DNA of 22,342 bases from Methylococcaceae bacterium (lineage in GTDB: Bacteria > Pseudomonadota > Gammaproteobacteria > Methylococcales > Methylococcaceae): positions 1 to 22,342 of the forward strand of contig VEPB01000313.1 in NCBI GenBank assembly GCA_012026715.1, in the 5' to 3' direction. Below, piece after piece: positions 1 through 7,664 of the stretch; positions within the stretch are counted from its first letter, which is position 1, and each line of letters begins with the position of its first letter. Both the position numbers and the translations under genes were made by a program. Under the pieces are notes generated by a model. The model saw nothing but the letters and a program-made list of their open reading frames with translations. It searched no databases and was not told the DNA's origin.

Positions 1-1647
1 CGGGATGCCCGCTCGCTGGGCCAGATGGCCCGTGACGAACTGGGCGCCATCGGCGGCACGGCGGCCTTGGCCGGAGTCCTGATGATCATGATCATCCTGA
101 TCGCGGTGCTGGGACTGGTGGTGGTGAACGCCATGAAGCACAGCCCCTGGGCCACCTCCACGGTGGCGGCAACCATACCCATCGCCGTGGTGATCGGCGT
201 CTACATGCGGATGCTGCGGCCCGGCCGGGTGATGGAAGCGACCGCCATTGGCGTGGCTCTGCTGCTGTTGGCGGTGGTGGCCGGCCGCTGGGTGGACGAG
301 TCGGAGGCGTTGCGGGGCTGGTTCGACTACGACGGCCCGCAACTGGCGCTGATGGTGATCTGCTACGGCTTCGCCGCGGCGGTGCTGCCGGTGTGGCTGC
401 TGCTGGCGCCGCGCGACTATCTGTCCACCTTCATGAAGCTGGGCACCATCGCCGCCCTGGCAGTGGCCATCGTCATCCTGCACCCGGAGATGAAGATGCC
501 GGCGCTGACCCGTTTCGTCGACGGCACCGGCCCCATCTTCGGCGGCAAGCTGTTTCCCTTCGTATTCATCACCATCGCCTGCGGCGCCATCTCCGGTTTC
601 CATTCCCTCATCGCCTCCGGCACCACGCCCAAGCTGTTGGCCAACGAAGGCGATGCTCGCATGATCGGCTACGGCGCCATGATGATGGAGTCCTTCGTCG
701 CCATCATGGCCATGGTGGCGGCCACGGTGCTGGAGCCGGGAGTGTATTTCGCCATCAACAGCCCGGCGGGCGTGGTGGGCAAGGAAGCCGTGGATGCGGT
801 CGCCAAGATTGCCGCCTGGGGCTTCCCGGTCACCGTGGAGCAGATGTCCGATCTGGCCAAGGCCATGGGCGAGGCCACCCTGTTCGCCCGCACCGGCGGC
901 GCGCCGTCTTTGGCGGTGGGCATGGCCAGCCTGTTCGCCAGCGCCTTCGGCCAGGGTTTGCTGTCCCTGTGGTACCACTTCGCCATCATGTTCGAAGCCT
1001 TGTTCATTTTGACAACGCTGGATGCGGGGACCCGGGTTGCGCGCTTCATGCTGCAGGACATGCTGGGCAATTTCGTGCCGGCCCTGGGGCGCACCAGTTG
1101 GTATCCGGGGGTACTACTGACCTCTGCGCTGGTAGTCGCCGGCTGGGGCTATTTCCTTTACACCGGCACCATCGACCCGCTGGGCGGCATCAACAGCCTG
1201 TGGCCGTTGTTCGGCATCGCCAACCAGATGCTGGCGACGATCGCTTTGTGTGTTGCCACCACCATCCTGCTGAAATCGCCGCAATCCCGCCATGCTTGGG
1301 TGACCGCAGTCCCGCTGGTATGGCTCATCACGGTCACCTCGGCGGCCGCCTGGGAAAAGCTTTACAGCGAGGAACTGCGGATCGGCTTCCTGGCCCACGC
1401 CAAAGACCAGGCCGACAAGCTGGCGGCGGGCCTGCTGCCGCCCGAGGTGGCCGCCAAGGCGCCGCAACTGATCTTCAACGATTACCTCGATGCCGCGCTG
1501 ACGGCTGCCTTCCTGGCCATTACCTGGGTGCTGGTGCTCGATACCCTGCGGGTGGCGTTCTGCATCCTGACCGGCCGCGACTATCCGCCCAGTTCGGAAT
1601 CTCCGCGCGAGCCGAGTGGGCTGGTGGAGGAATGGGTGAGGGATTAG
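1..1647 (+). CDS. cstA: CstA family carbon starvation / pyruvate transporter, 5'-truncated by the window edge
   Basis: Inner-membrane permease; CstA of E. coli is a carbon-starvation protein that takes up pyruvate and has been linked to peptide use. The frame is open from base 1 (reading RDARSLGQMARDE), so the ATG at 25 is internal and the true start lies outside the window; 548 codons are visible. The protein is a run of hydrophobic helices and follows E. coli CstA closely from memory: PVWLLLAPRDYLSTF, MPALTRFVDGTGP, ISGFHSLIASGTTPK, WYHFAIMFEALFILT, DAGTR.ARFMLQD and DPLGGIN.LWPLFGIANQM are all present. About 140 N-terminal residues are missing. The small YbdD-type partner that follows cstA in E. 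coli is not seen downstream. The stop is TAG at 1645-1647. Family assignment is very secure; substrate is inferred. Confidence 0.96.
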   Translation, partial: RDARSLGQMARDELGAIGGTAALAGVLMIMIILIAVLGLVVVNAMKHSPWATSTVAATIPIAVVIGVYMRMLRPGRVMEATAIGVALLLLAVVAGRWVDESEALRGWFDYDGPQLALMVICYGFAAAVLPVWLLLAPRDYLSTFMKLGTIAALAVAIVILHPEMKMPALTRFVDGTGPIFGGKLFPFVFITIACGAISGFHSLIASGTTPKLLANEGDARMIGYGAMMMESFVAIMAMVAATVLEPGVYFAINSPAGVVGKEAVDAVAKIAAWGFPVTVEQMSDLAKAMGEATLFARTGGAPSLAVGMASLFASAFGQGLLSLWYHFAIMFEALFILTTLDAGTRVARFMLQDMLGNFVPALGRTSWYPGVLLTSALVVAGWGYFLYTGTIDPLGGINSLWPLFGIANQMLATIALCVATTILLKSPQSRHAWVTAVPLVWLITVTSAAAWEKLYSEELRIGFLAHAKDQADKLAAGLLPPEVAAKAPQLIFNDYLDAALTAAFLAITWVLVLDTLRVAFCILTGRDYPPSSESPREPSGLVEEWVRD

Positions 1648-1951
1648 CCGTAGTTGGTTAGATTTGTCGTTTTCAAAAGACGATTGCGGCGAAACATCAG
1701 AAGACAATTGCACCGACTACAAGGACCGTCCACGAGGTAGATTCGTTGGAGAGGTGTTCCGAGCCAATCAGTGATCCGTGTGTTGAGACATCGCTATTTT
1801 TCGGCATTCACTTCCGCCGTTGCCAGGCAGCAACTTTCTTCAACCAGTACGTCCAGAACACTTAGGATTTGACCCAAATTAACTTCCTCGAATTATCGCG
1901 GCAGGGAGTCAGAGTCCATCGGGTCGAAATCTGGAACCCTACCCAGGAACC

Positions 1952-1978
1952 TGCGGCCCATGGCCGCACCTTTTTTTT
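1952..1978 (+). terminator. Rho-independent terminator
   Basis: A perfect 7-bp stem (TGCGGCC at 1952-1958, GGCCGCA at 1962-1968) closes a 3-nt CAT loop. Two C residues and eight consecutive T residues (1971-1978) follow. This is a textbook intrinsic terminator for plus-strand transcription. It sits about 305 bp beyond the cstA stop, so it either ends a long cstA 3' UTR or an unannotated short transcript. Confidence 0.75.
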
Positions 1979-2123
1979 CTTCTCCCTGTGGGAGAAGGTG
2001 GCCCGAAGGGCCGGATGAGGGAGAGTGCAGGGTGAGGGCCAAGTGCCTGATGTTTCAACACGCTTACCGTAAGCACGAGGCGCCTGGGTCATCACCCCAA
2101 CTCCTCTCCCGCAGGGAGAGGGG
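1979..2123. repeat. Composite palindromic intergenic repeat (REP/MITE-like), two units in inverted orientation
   Basis: Unit 1 has an 8-bp stem with a 3-nt loop (CTTCTCCC at 1979-1986, GGGAGAAG at 1990-1997), then GGCCC-GAA-GGGCC (2000-2012) and a GAGGGAGAG...GGTGAGGG tail (2018-2038). Unit 2 is roughly inverted: it begins CATCACCCC (about 2089-2097) and has the stem CCTCTCCC/GGGAGAGG around GCA (2103-2121). Between them lies a third small palindrome, GCTTAC-C-GTAAGC (about 2062-2074). Elements of this style (CCCTC.CCC...CTCTCCC-GCA-GGGAGAG) recur between genes in many GC-rich proteobacteria. I recognise the style; copy number in this genome cannot be seen from one window. Confidence 0.7.
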
Positions 2124-2311
2124 CTTCAATGCAATCCCATCGGGACTGCGCTCAGAAATATCCGTCGGGGACTTCCGGGAGTTTATTGTTGGCCAAATCC
2201 TTAGCCCTTTCCGGCAGATTTGTCCTTGGCCACACGGATAGCCATCAAACCAACCGGCATTGAGCGCTGGCGCACTGATCCCCCGAATCCGCAGAGGCGC
2301 GACCCGCCGAG

Positions 2312-3067
2312 TTACTGCAATGGCACGTTGACGATTTCCGGGTAGCCGTCCAGCTCCAGGCACAGCCGCAGGCTTCGGGCACTCTTGGCCTCGTCCCGGC
2401 CCGGAAAGAAAAGCACGCCGTACACCAGATCGCCGGGCTGCACCCGTTGGTTCTTCAGGGTCTTGGACGCTAGATCCTTGCGGATGGCGGTTTCCACGGC
2501 GTACCCGGAATCCGACAGTCCGTCCATGACGCCGAACCCGGCGCCGATTCCCACGCCCTGTAGAACCGGATCTATGAACCCCTTGCCCAACAGCGTCCCC
2601 AAGGCAAATCCGGTGGCGGCGCCGGCGGCGCTGAACAGCTTGACGGTATCGACGGTGGTGCGGGCAATGTCACCTCGGCTGACGGCGTTGCTGACCCTGT
2701 TGTAGGCCTGGTCTGACGTCAGCACCGGCCAGGCCTGGCCTTCCCGGTCGATGAGAAAGGTTTGCTCGGGCCGGATGTGGACCACCGCCCGGCTCCGGTT
2801 GTCGAGGGCGAACCGCACCGGATAGAGGCCGGCGCCGCGCACGTCGAAGCCGAACGCGGTTTCCGCCTGAGCCGGGTCATCGTAGGGCGAGGCATTGACC
2901 AACGCGCCCTGGACGTTGACCCCGGCGTTGCGGGCGGTCGGCACGGGGACCGGCATCACCTTGGGCTGGCGCGGCGGGCCGCAGGAAAGCAGCAGCGCCG
3001 TCAGCACGATCGACCCCACCAGGCGCAGCAAGGTCACCACTAGAGAAGTTGGAGGGCTACGATACAT
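2312..3067 (-). CDS. Putative lipoprotein of unknown function
   Basis: 251 residues. The N terminus has a basic stretch, a hydrophobic core and a lipobox Leu26-Leu27-Ser28-Cys29, so export and lipidation at Cys29 are expected. The residue after Cys is Gly rather than Asp, which favours outer-membrane sorting. A Pro/Val-rich linker follows, then a domain with alternating polar and hydrophobic residues. A Gly/Ala-rich hydrophobic segment (about 145-185, with GFALGTLLGKGFIDP and GVGIGAGFGVMDG) looks like a glycine-zipper or membrane-inserting stretch. The C terminus is beta-like. I recognise no named family. The gene diverges from the moxR-like gene with 97 bp between starts, and the two share a palindromic -10 element. 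The ATG at 3067 has only a weak ribosome site. Confidence 0.8.
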   Translation of the reverse strand: MYRSPPTSLVVTLLRLVGSIVLTALLLSCGPPRQPKVMPVPVPTARNAGVNVQGALVNASPYDDPAQAETAFGFDVRGAGLYPVRFALDNRSRAVVHIRPEQTFLIDREGQAWPVLTSDQAYNRVSNAVSRGDIARTTVDTVKLFSAAGAATGFALGTLLGKGFIDPVLQGVGIGAGFGVMDGLSDSGYAVETAIRKDLASKTLKNQRVQPGDLVYGVLFFPGRDEAKSARSLRLCLELDGYPEIVNVPLQ

Positions 3068-3111
3068 CGCTCTGTTCCGGTTTTACCGCGTGGCTTGGGC
3101 GGGCTCAGGTT

Positions 3112-3123
3112 CCATTATAATGG
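3112..3123. promoter_or_regulatory. Palindromic bidirectional -10 element (lipoprotein / moxR)
   Basis: CCATTATAATGG is a perfect 12-bp palindrome. It therefore presents a consensus TATAAT on the plus strand (3116-3121) and on the minus strand (3119-3114), each in the correct orientation to drive one of the flanking divergent genes. Neither direction has a good -35; the plus strand has only TTGGGC (3095-3100) at a short 15-bp spacing. The -10 match is seen in the sequence; promoter activity is inferred. Confidence 0.55.
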
Positions 3124-3164
3124 CGAATCAGCAATCGACCGTTGCGCCCTACGATGGATCAGCC

Positions 3165-4172
3165 ATGACCGAATCGCCTCCCCTGCCGGAATCCTCACTT
3201 TCGCCCGCCCAGTCCGCCGTGGGGCGATTGCGGGATTTTGTCGCCAGCCGGGTAATCGGCCAGGATCTGCTGATCGAGCGGATGCTGATCGCCCTCATGG
3301 CGGATGGCCACATCCTGGTGGAAGGCGCGCCCGGCCTGGCCAAGACCCGCGCCATCAACGTCTTGAGCCGGGGCGTCGAAGGGGACTTCCACCGCATCCA
3401 GTTCACCCCAGACCTGCTCCCCGCCGATTTGACCGGCACGGAGATCTACCGGCCGCAGGAGGGCTCCTTCCATTTCCAGCAGGGGCCTCTGTTCCACAAC
3501 CTGGTCTTGGCCGACGAAATCAACCGCTCTCCGGCCAAGGTGCAGTCGGCCCTGCTGGAAGCCATGGCCGAACGGCAGATCACGGTGGGCCGCACCACCT
3601 ATTCGTTGCCCAGGCTGTTCATGGTGATGGCGACCCAGAATCCGATCGAACAGGAAGGCACCTATCCCTTGCCGGAAGCCCAGTTGGACCGCTTTCTGCT
3701 CTACGTGCGCATCGGCTATCCGGCGCCCTCCCACGAACGCGAAATCCTGCGGCTGGTGCGGGCCGAAGCGCGCCAGGAAGGCGGCGGCGAGGCCGACGGT
3801 CCGGCGGAACCGATGCCCCAGGAGGAGTTGTTCCGGGCCCGCCGCGAGGTTCTGGACCTATACATGGCAAAGCCACTGGAGGACTATCTGCTGCAACTGG
3901 TGCTGGCGACCCGTGAACCGGCGGCTTACGGCGCCGATCTGGCGCGCTGGCTGCAGTACGGCGCCAGCCCCCGCGCCACCATCGCCCTGGACCGCTGCGC
4001 CCGTGCCCGCGCCTGGCTGGACGGGCGAGACTTCGTCACGCCCGAAGACATCCAGGCCATGGCCTACGATGTGCTGCGCCACCGCCTGATCATGTCCTAC
4101 GAGGCGGAAGCGGAAGGCATCAGCGCCGATCACTTCATCGCCGAACTGCTGCAGCGGGTGGCAGTGCCCTGA
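3165..4172 (+). CDS. MoxR family AAA+ ATPase
   Basis: 335 residues, normal for the MoxR family of cytoplasmic AAA+ ATPases, chaperone-like proteins that work with von Willebrand factor A proteins, for example in maturation of metalloenzymes. Seen: Walker A GAPGLAKT (54-61), Walker B LVLADE (113-118) followed by INRSP, sensor 1 ATQNP (Asn159), a candidate arginine finger LDRF (Arg176) and a sensor-2 SPRA motif in the lid domain. I chose the ATG at 3165 (GGA 6 nt upstream). The frame is open further upstream, but an earlier ATG at 3120 lies inside the likely -10 box and still earlier sequence overlaps the lipoprotein gene. The usual partners (DUF58, vWA, transglutaminase genes) are absent: a chemoreceptor converges downstream. 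The client is unknown. Confidence 0.9.
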   Translation: MTESPPLPESSLSPAQSAVGRLRDFVASRVIGQDLLIERMLIALMADGHILVEGAPGLAKTRAINVLSRGVEGDFHRIQFTPDLLPADLTGTEIYRPQEGSFHFQQGPLFHNLVLADEINRSPAKVQSALLEAMAERQITVGRTTYSLPRLFMVMATQNPIEQEGTYPLPEAQLDRFLLYVRIGYPAPSHEREILRLVRAEARQEGGGEADGPAEPMPQEELFRARREVLDLYMAKPLEDYLLQLVLATREPAAYGADLARWLQYGASPRATIALDRCARARAWLDGRDFVTPEDIQAMAYDVLRHRLIMSYEAEAEGISADHFIAELLQRVAVP

Positions 4173-4189
4173 TCGGTCCGGCGAGCGAT

Positions 4190-4207
4190 CCCCGCCGGTT
4201 GGCGGGG
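4190..4207. terminator. GC-rich hairpin between convergent genes
   Basis: CCCCGCC (4190-4196) pairs with GGCGGGG (4201-4207) around a GGTT loop, 18 bp after the moxR stop and 35 bp from the end of the convergent chemoreceptor gene. There is no T-tract on either strand, so it is a terminator-like hairpin rather than a canonical intrinsic terminator. Confidence 0.4.
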
Positions 4208-4241
4208 GCCCCCCGGCGAACGCCCATGCCGGAGCGCTGCG

Positions 4242-5987
4242 TTAAACCTTGAACCGATCCACGGTCGCCCGCAGGTTCTGGGCCACCGACAACAGGTTGG
4301 CGCTGGCCTGCGAGGATTCGTGGGCGAAGCTGACCGTTGCGATGGAGCCTTCGCTGATGCTCGCGACGTTGCGGTTGATCTCGTCGGAGACCGCGCTCTG
4401 CTGCTCGGCGGCGCTGGCGATCTGCGCGTTCTGGTCGGTGATGGTGGCGATCATGAGGGTGATGTCCTCCAGCGCCTGCCCCGCCATGGATGCCTGCCGC
4501 ACCCCGTCCTGGGCGCGATTGCGGCTGTCCTGCATCACCGCCACCGCCTGCCGCGACTTTTCCTGCAATTGCTCGATGGTGCGTTGAATCTCCACCGTGG
4601 CTTGCTGGGTGCGGGCCGACAGCGATCGCACCTCGTCGGCGACTACCGCGAAGCCACGACCCTGCTCCCCGGCCCGAGCCGCCTCGATGGCTGCGTTGAG
4701 GGCCAGCAGGTTGGTCTGGTCGGCGATTCCCTTGATGACCTGGAGGATCTTGCCGATGCTGTCGCTGTCGTTCTCCAGTTCGTGGATCACCCCGGCTGCC
4801 CGCTCCACTTCGGCCGCCAGTTGCGTGATCGCATCCACGGTCTTCTCGACCACCTGCTGGCCGCCACGCGCACGTTCCCCGGCATCCCGGGTGGTTTCCG
4901 CCGCCTTGGCGGCGCTGCGCGCCACATCCTGAACGCTGTCGGCCATTTCGCTCATGGCCCGAGCCACTTCTTCGGTCTCGGTCTGCTGCCGCTGAGCGCC
5001 CTCTTCGGTTTGCCGCACGATGGCGTTGAGTTGGTCGGACGCCACCGAAACCTTGTCGCCGTGATCCCGCAACTCCTTGATGATGGATTGAATCTTCTTG
5101 ATGAAACTGTTGAAGCTGGACGCCAGCCAGGCCAGTTCCGACCTGCCTTCCGCACGCAGTCGCCCGGTCAGGTCACCGCCGCCGATCGCCTGGAGGTGCA
5201 GGACGATCTCCGTAAGCGGTTTGACCAGAAAAGCATTGGTCACGTTGTAGACCACCGCCGCGATGATCAGGAAACTGATGAAGGCGAACAGGCCGAACCA
5301 CAGGACGGCGTGAGTGATGGCCACATCGGATTCCTTCAGGGAGGTGACGATTTCCAAGGCGCCGTGGAGATCGCCAATCTTCTTGTTCTCCATGCGGTAG
5401 CCCAATACATCGTTCCCGTCCTTGTTCCCCCACAGCGCCTCCGAGGTGGCGGGATCGCCGTGGCACAGCAGGCATTGCTGCTCCAGCCGCACCGGGCGGA
5501 AGTAGCGGACCTGCTGGTTCGTTTCGTCGACGAAGGCGTATTCGGTCAAACTGGAATCGGCGCCAAAGCGCTCCAAGATCTGCCGTTCCAGGTCATCTGG
5601 CGTATTGGCGGGATTGCGCGGATTTTGCCGCGGAATCTTGAGGAAGAATTTGCTTTGATCGGAGGAGGATGAATCCCGCACCACATGCCAGGCGTTGAAC
5701 ATGGGCACCAGAAAATTCAGCCGGTCCATGCGTTGCTTGGGATCGGTAATCTTTGCCGCCTGTTTCAACATGTCGTTGTTGTACAGGCCGTTCTTCCACA
5801 TCTCCACGACGTTGGCGCGAATCGACTCGGCCACCAGAATCAGATTGCGGGCGCCCCGCACTTCCGCCGCCACCACTTCCTTGCGCTGCTGATGGGCATA
5901 GACGAACAAGGAAAGGCCAGTGATGGCCAGCATGAGCACGAGCAGCGCCAGGTTGATGCGCATGCCCACGGAAGTCCACTTCATCAT
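4242..5987 (-). CDS. Methyl-accepting chemotaxis protein with periplasmic haem-c (Tll0287/DUF3365-like) sensor domain
   Basis: 581-residue transmembrane chemoreceptor. TM1 spans about 11-31, the periplasmic sensor 32-224, TM2 225-249, HAMP about 250-303, then the coiled-coil signalling domain. The sensor contains a single c-type haem motif, CLLCH (Cys172, Cys175, His176), in a RPVRLEQQCLLCHGDP context typical of DUF3365/Tll0287-like domains. Haem-c receptors of this type include DcrA of Desulfovibrio and Geobacter receptors. The signalling tip is canonical (DQTNLLALNAAIEAARAGEQG, about 423-443, then RGFAVVADEVR). No C-terminal CheR-tethering pentapeptide is present. The start has a good ribosome site, GAGGAG nine bases before the ATG. 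A redox-active molecule or gas as signal is inferred. No che or flagellar genes are nearby, but ccmABC, needed for haem attachment, lies directly upstream on the same strand. Confidence 0.93.
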   Translation of the reverse strand: MMKWTSVGMRINLALLVLMLAITGLSLFVYAHQQRKEVVAAEVRGARNLILVAESIRANVVEMWKNGLYNNDMLKQAAKITDPKQRMDRLNFLVPMFNAWHVVRDSSSSDQSKFFLKIPRQNPRNPANTPDDLERQILERFGADSSLTEYAFVDETNQQVRYFRPVRLEQQCLLCHGDPATSEALWGNKDGNDVLGYRMENKKIGDLHGALEIVTSLKESDVAITHAVLWFGLFAFISFLIIAAVVYNVTNAFLVKPLTEIVLHLQAIGGGDLTGRLRAEGRSELAWLASSFNSFIKKIQSIIKELRDHGDKVSVASDQLNAIVRQTEEGAQRQQTETEEVARAMSEMADSVQDVARSAAKAAETTRDAGERARGGQQVVEKTVDAITQLAAEVERAAGVIHELENDSDSIGKILQVIKGIADQTNLLALNAAIEAARAGEQGRGFAVVADEVRSLSARTQQATVEIQRTIEQLQEKSRQAVAVMQDSRNRAQDGVRQASMAGQALEDITLMIATITDQNAQIASAAEQQSAVSDEINRNVASISEGSIATVSFAHESSQASANLLSVAQNLRATVDRFKV

Positions 5988-6141
5988 GATTCCGGTCTCC
6001 TCGCGGAACGCTGGCCGGTCTGACTGCCGATTCCGGTTCCGCCCGCTATGGATGTTGTTGTCGGGGATGGGCGCCGCCGGTCAGACGGGGAAAACCCCGA
6101 TCGTTCGGCGGCAAGCACCGACTAAGCGTAGCGGAGGGGAG

Positions 6142-6167
6142 AAAAAATCCTACCCGCCGGGTCGGAT
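6142..6167 (-). terminator. Rho-independent terminator of the ccmABC operon
   Basis: Read on the minus strand, GATCC-GACCC-GGC-GGGT-AGGAT forms an eight-pair stem with one internal mismatch and a 3-nt loop, followed by six T residues (A run at 6142-6147 on the plus strand). It lies about 80 bp past the ccmC stop and ahead of the chemoreceptor gene, so ccmABC and the receptor probably form separate transcription units. Confidence 0.6.
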
Positions 6168-6247
6168 CAAATCGTGGCGGGAGCGGGTTCGCGTGAACGG
6201 AACACGAGGATCGCGGGCAGGGGCCGTGCCAGTCCCGGCCGTGACCG

Positions 6248-6982
6248 TCAGCCGCCAAACATTTCCTTGACCCAGGCGCTGCGGCGTTCGCGGTCCAGCA
6301 CTTCGGTGCGGGCCCGCATCAGCACCACGGCGAAATAGTAAACCTGGAACGACACCGCCATCAGTAGCAACGGAATCAGCATGGTGATGTGGATGGCGGG
6401 TTTGCCCATCTTGGTGACGGTCGCGCCCTGGTGCAGGGTGTTCCACCATTCCACCGAGTAGTGGATGATCGGGATGTTGCCCACCCCCACCAGCACCAGC
6501 ACCCCGCCGGCACGGGCCGCGGTGCGGACATCCTCGACGGCCGATACCAGCGCGATGTAGCCCAGGTAGAGGAACAGCAGGATCAGTTCCGAGGTGAGCC
6601 GGGCATCCCACACCCACCAGGTGCCCCACATGGGTTTGCCCCACAGCGAACCGGTCACCAGGGCGACGAAGGTGAACGATGCGCCCAAAGTCGCGGAACT
6701 GCGCACCATCACATCGGCCAGCTTGATGTTCCAGATCAGGTTGATCCCGCTCAATACTGCCATGAAGGTGTAGATGAACATGGACATCCAGGCTGCCGGC
6801 ACATGCACGAACATGATGCGGTAACTGTCGCCCTGCTGGTAATCCGGCGGAGCCACCACCAGGCCCAGATACAGGCCTGCGGCAAGCGTCAACAGGAACA
6901 ACGCCACCAGCCAGGGAATGAATTTGCCGGAGATGTCGTAGAAATATTTGGGTGAAGCCAGCTTGTGAAAAAACAGCCACAT
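6248..6982 (-). CDS. ccmC: Cytochrome c maturation protein CcmC (haem handling)
   Basis: 244 residues, matching the family length of about 245. This multi-pass inner-membrane protein takes haem, presents it at the periplasmic face and loads it onto the chaperone CcmE in System I cytochrome c biogenesis. The tryptophan-rich WWD loop WGTWWVWDARLTSE lies at 119-132. The two haem-ligand histidines known from E. coli CcmC fall at identical positions: His60 (FVHVPAAW) and His184 (WWNTLHQG). Six hydrophobic segments are visible. The ATG lies 4 nt after the ccmB stop, so the genes are translationally linked. No ccmD-like small frame follows, and ccmE-I are not in the window. Confidence 0.97.
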   Translation of the reverse strand: MWLFFHKLASPKYFYDISGKFIPWLVALFLLTLAAGLYLGLVVAPPDYQQGDSYRIMFVHVPAAWMSMFIYTFMAVLSGINLIWNIKLADVMVRSSATLGASFTFVALVTGSLWGKPMWGTWWVWDARLTSELILLFLYLGYIALVSAVEDVRTAARAGGVLVLVGVGNIPIIHYSVEWWNTLHQGATVTKMGKPAIHITMLIPLLLMAVSFQVYYFAVVLMRARTEVLDRERRSAWVKEMFGG

Positions 6983-6986
6983 GGTC

Positions 6987-7664
6987 TTAACTCACACTGA
7001 TGCGAAGGGCGGCGGCGATCGCCAGCGGCGCCAGCGAGAGCGCCAATGCCAGCAGCGATGCCAGGAAATACAGCTGGCCGGCGATCGGCATGCCGGCAGC
7101 GGCGGCGGTCACCGCGTTGGTGGCGAAGATCAGCACCGGAATGTAGAGCGGCATGATCAGCAGGGTCAACAGCACCCCGCCGCGCCGCAAACCCACGGTC
7201 AGGGCGACGCCGATGGCGCCGATCAGACTGAGCAGTGGCGTGCCGACCGCCAGGGTCAACTCCAGCGCGGCGATACCCGACGAAGACATGGCCAGGAAGA
7301 TGCCCAGCAAGGGTGCCAGCAACAGCATGGGCAAGCCGCTTACCAACCAGTGGGCCAGCACCTTGGCCAGCACCAGCAGCGGCAGCGGATGAGGGCTCAG
7401 CAGCATCTGCTCCAGGGCGCCGTCGTCGAAATCGCTGCGGAACAGGCTTTCCAGGGAGAACAGAGCCGCCAGCAGGGCGGCGATCCAGATCACCCCGGGC
7501 GCGATCCGGCTCAACAAGGCCGGCTCCGGGCTCACCCCCAGCGGGAACAGGGTCACGATCATCAGGAAGAACAACAGCGGATTGGCCAGTTCGCCCCGGT
7601 GGCGAAACGCCAGCATCAGATCCCGCTTGAGCAGGATCCAGAAAGCACCGGACACGCCGCTCAT
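6987..7664 (-). CDS. ccmB: Haem exporter membrane subunit CcmB
   Basis: 225 residues; E. coli CcmB is 220. It is the integral membrane subunit that with the ATPase CcmA acts on the CcmC-haem-CcmE complex to release holo-CcmE. About six hydrophobic helices are seen, with family-typical stretches such as LLKRDLMLAFRHRGELANPL near the N terminus, FRSDFDDGALEQMLLSPHPL in the loop and MPLYIPVLIFATNAV late in the protein. The chosen ATG at 7664 overlaps the ccmA stop in an ATGA arrangement (7661-7664), with AAGGTG about 8 nt upstream. The same frame runs open upstream inside ccmA, but that part is a shadow of ccmA. Confidence 0.96.
   Translation of the reverse strand: MSGVSGAFWILLKRDLMLAFRHRGELANPLLFFLMIVTLFPLGVSPEPALLSRIAPGVIWIAALLAALFSLESLFRSDFDDGALEQMLLSPHPLPLLVLAKVLAHWLVSGLPMLLLAPLLGIFLAMSSSGIAALELTLAVGTPLLSLIGAIGVALTVGLRRGGVLLTLLIMPLYIPVLIFATNAVTAAAAGMPIAGQLYFLASLLALALSLAPLAIAAALRISVS

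Larger units (their letters stand above)
1648..2311. other. 664-bp intergenic region without a convincing gene
   Basis: This stretch lies between the end of cstA and the 3' end of the convergent lipoprotein gene. Short open frames on both strands (for example 1862-2095 minus and 2064-2363 minus) run through palindromic repeat sequence, giving translations rich in Arg, Pro and Ser, and resemble no family I know. The contents I can support are a hairpin plus T-tract (1952-1978), a composite palindromic repeat (1979-2123) and a loose 7-bp inverted repeat (TATCCGT at 2159-2165, ACGGATA at 2234-2240). The segment 1648-1951 has no recognised feature, but it ends in a terminator about 300 bp past cstA, so a small RNA is possible. 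Confidence 0.6.

Noticed and set aside
393..1661. 422-codon second frame inside cstA
   Set aside because: The translation is Arg/His/Gly-rich and overlaps a conserved transporter in another frame.
2159..2240. Possible structured RNA closed by TATCCGT/ACGGATA
   Set aside because: A 7-bp pairing across 68 nt is expected by chance at this scale, and I see no conserved core of a known riboswitch or RNA.
1862..2363. Minus-strand open frames 1862-2095 and 2064-2363 as small genes
   Set aside because: They run through the palindromic repeat, have no ribosome sites I trust, and the second overlaps the end of the lipoprotein gene on the same strand in another frame.
4320..5672. 450-codon plus-strand open frame opposite the chemoreceptor
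   Set aside because: Antisense shadow; the receptor frame has complete, ordered domains and a good ribosome site.
6088..6099. CGGGG-AAAA-CCCCG palindrome-like element upstream of the chemoreceptor
   Set aside because: A 5-bp stem is too short to call an operator or terminator in GC-rich DNA.
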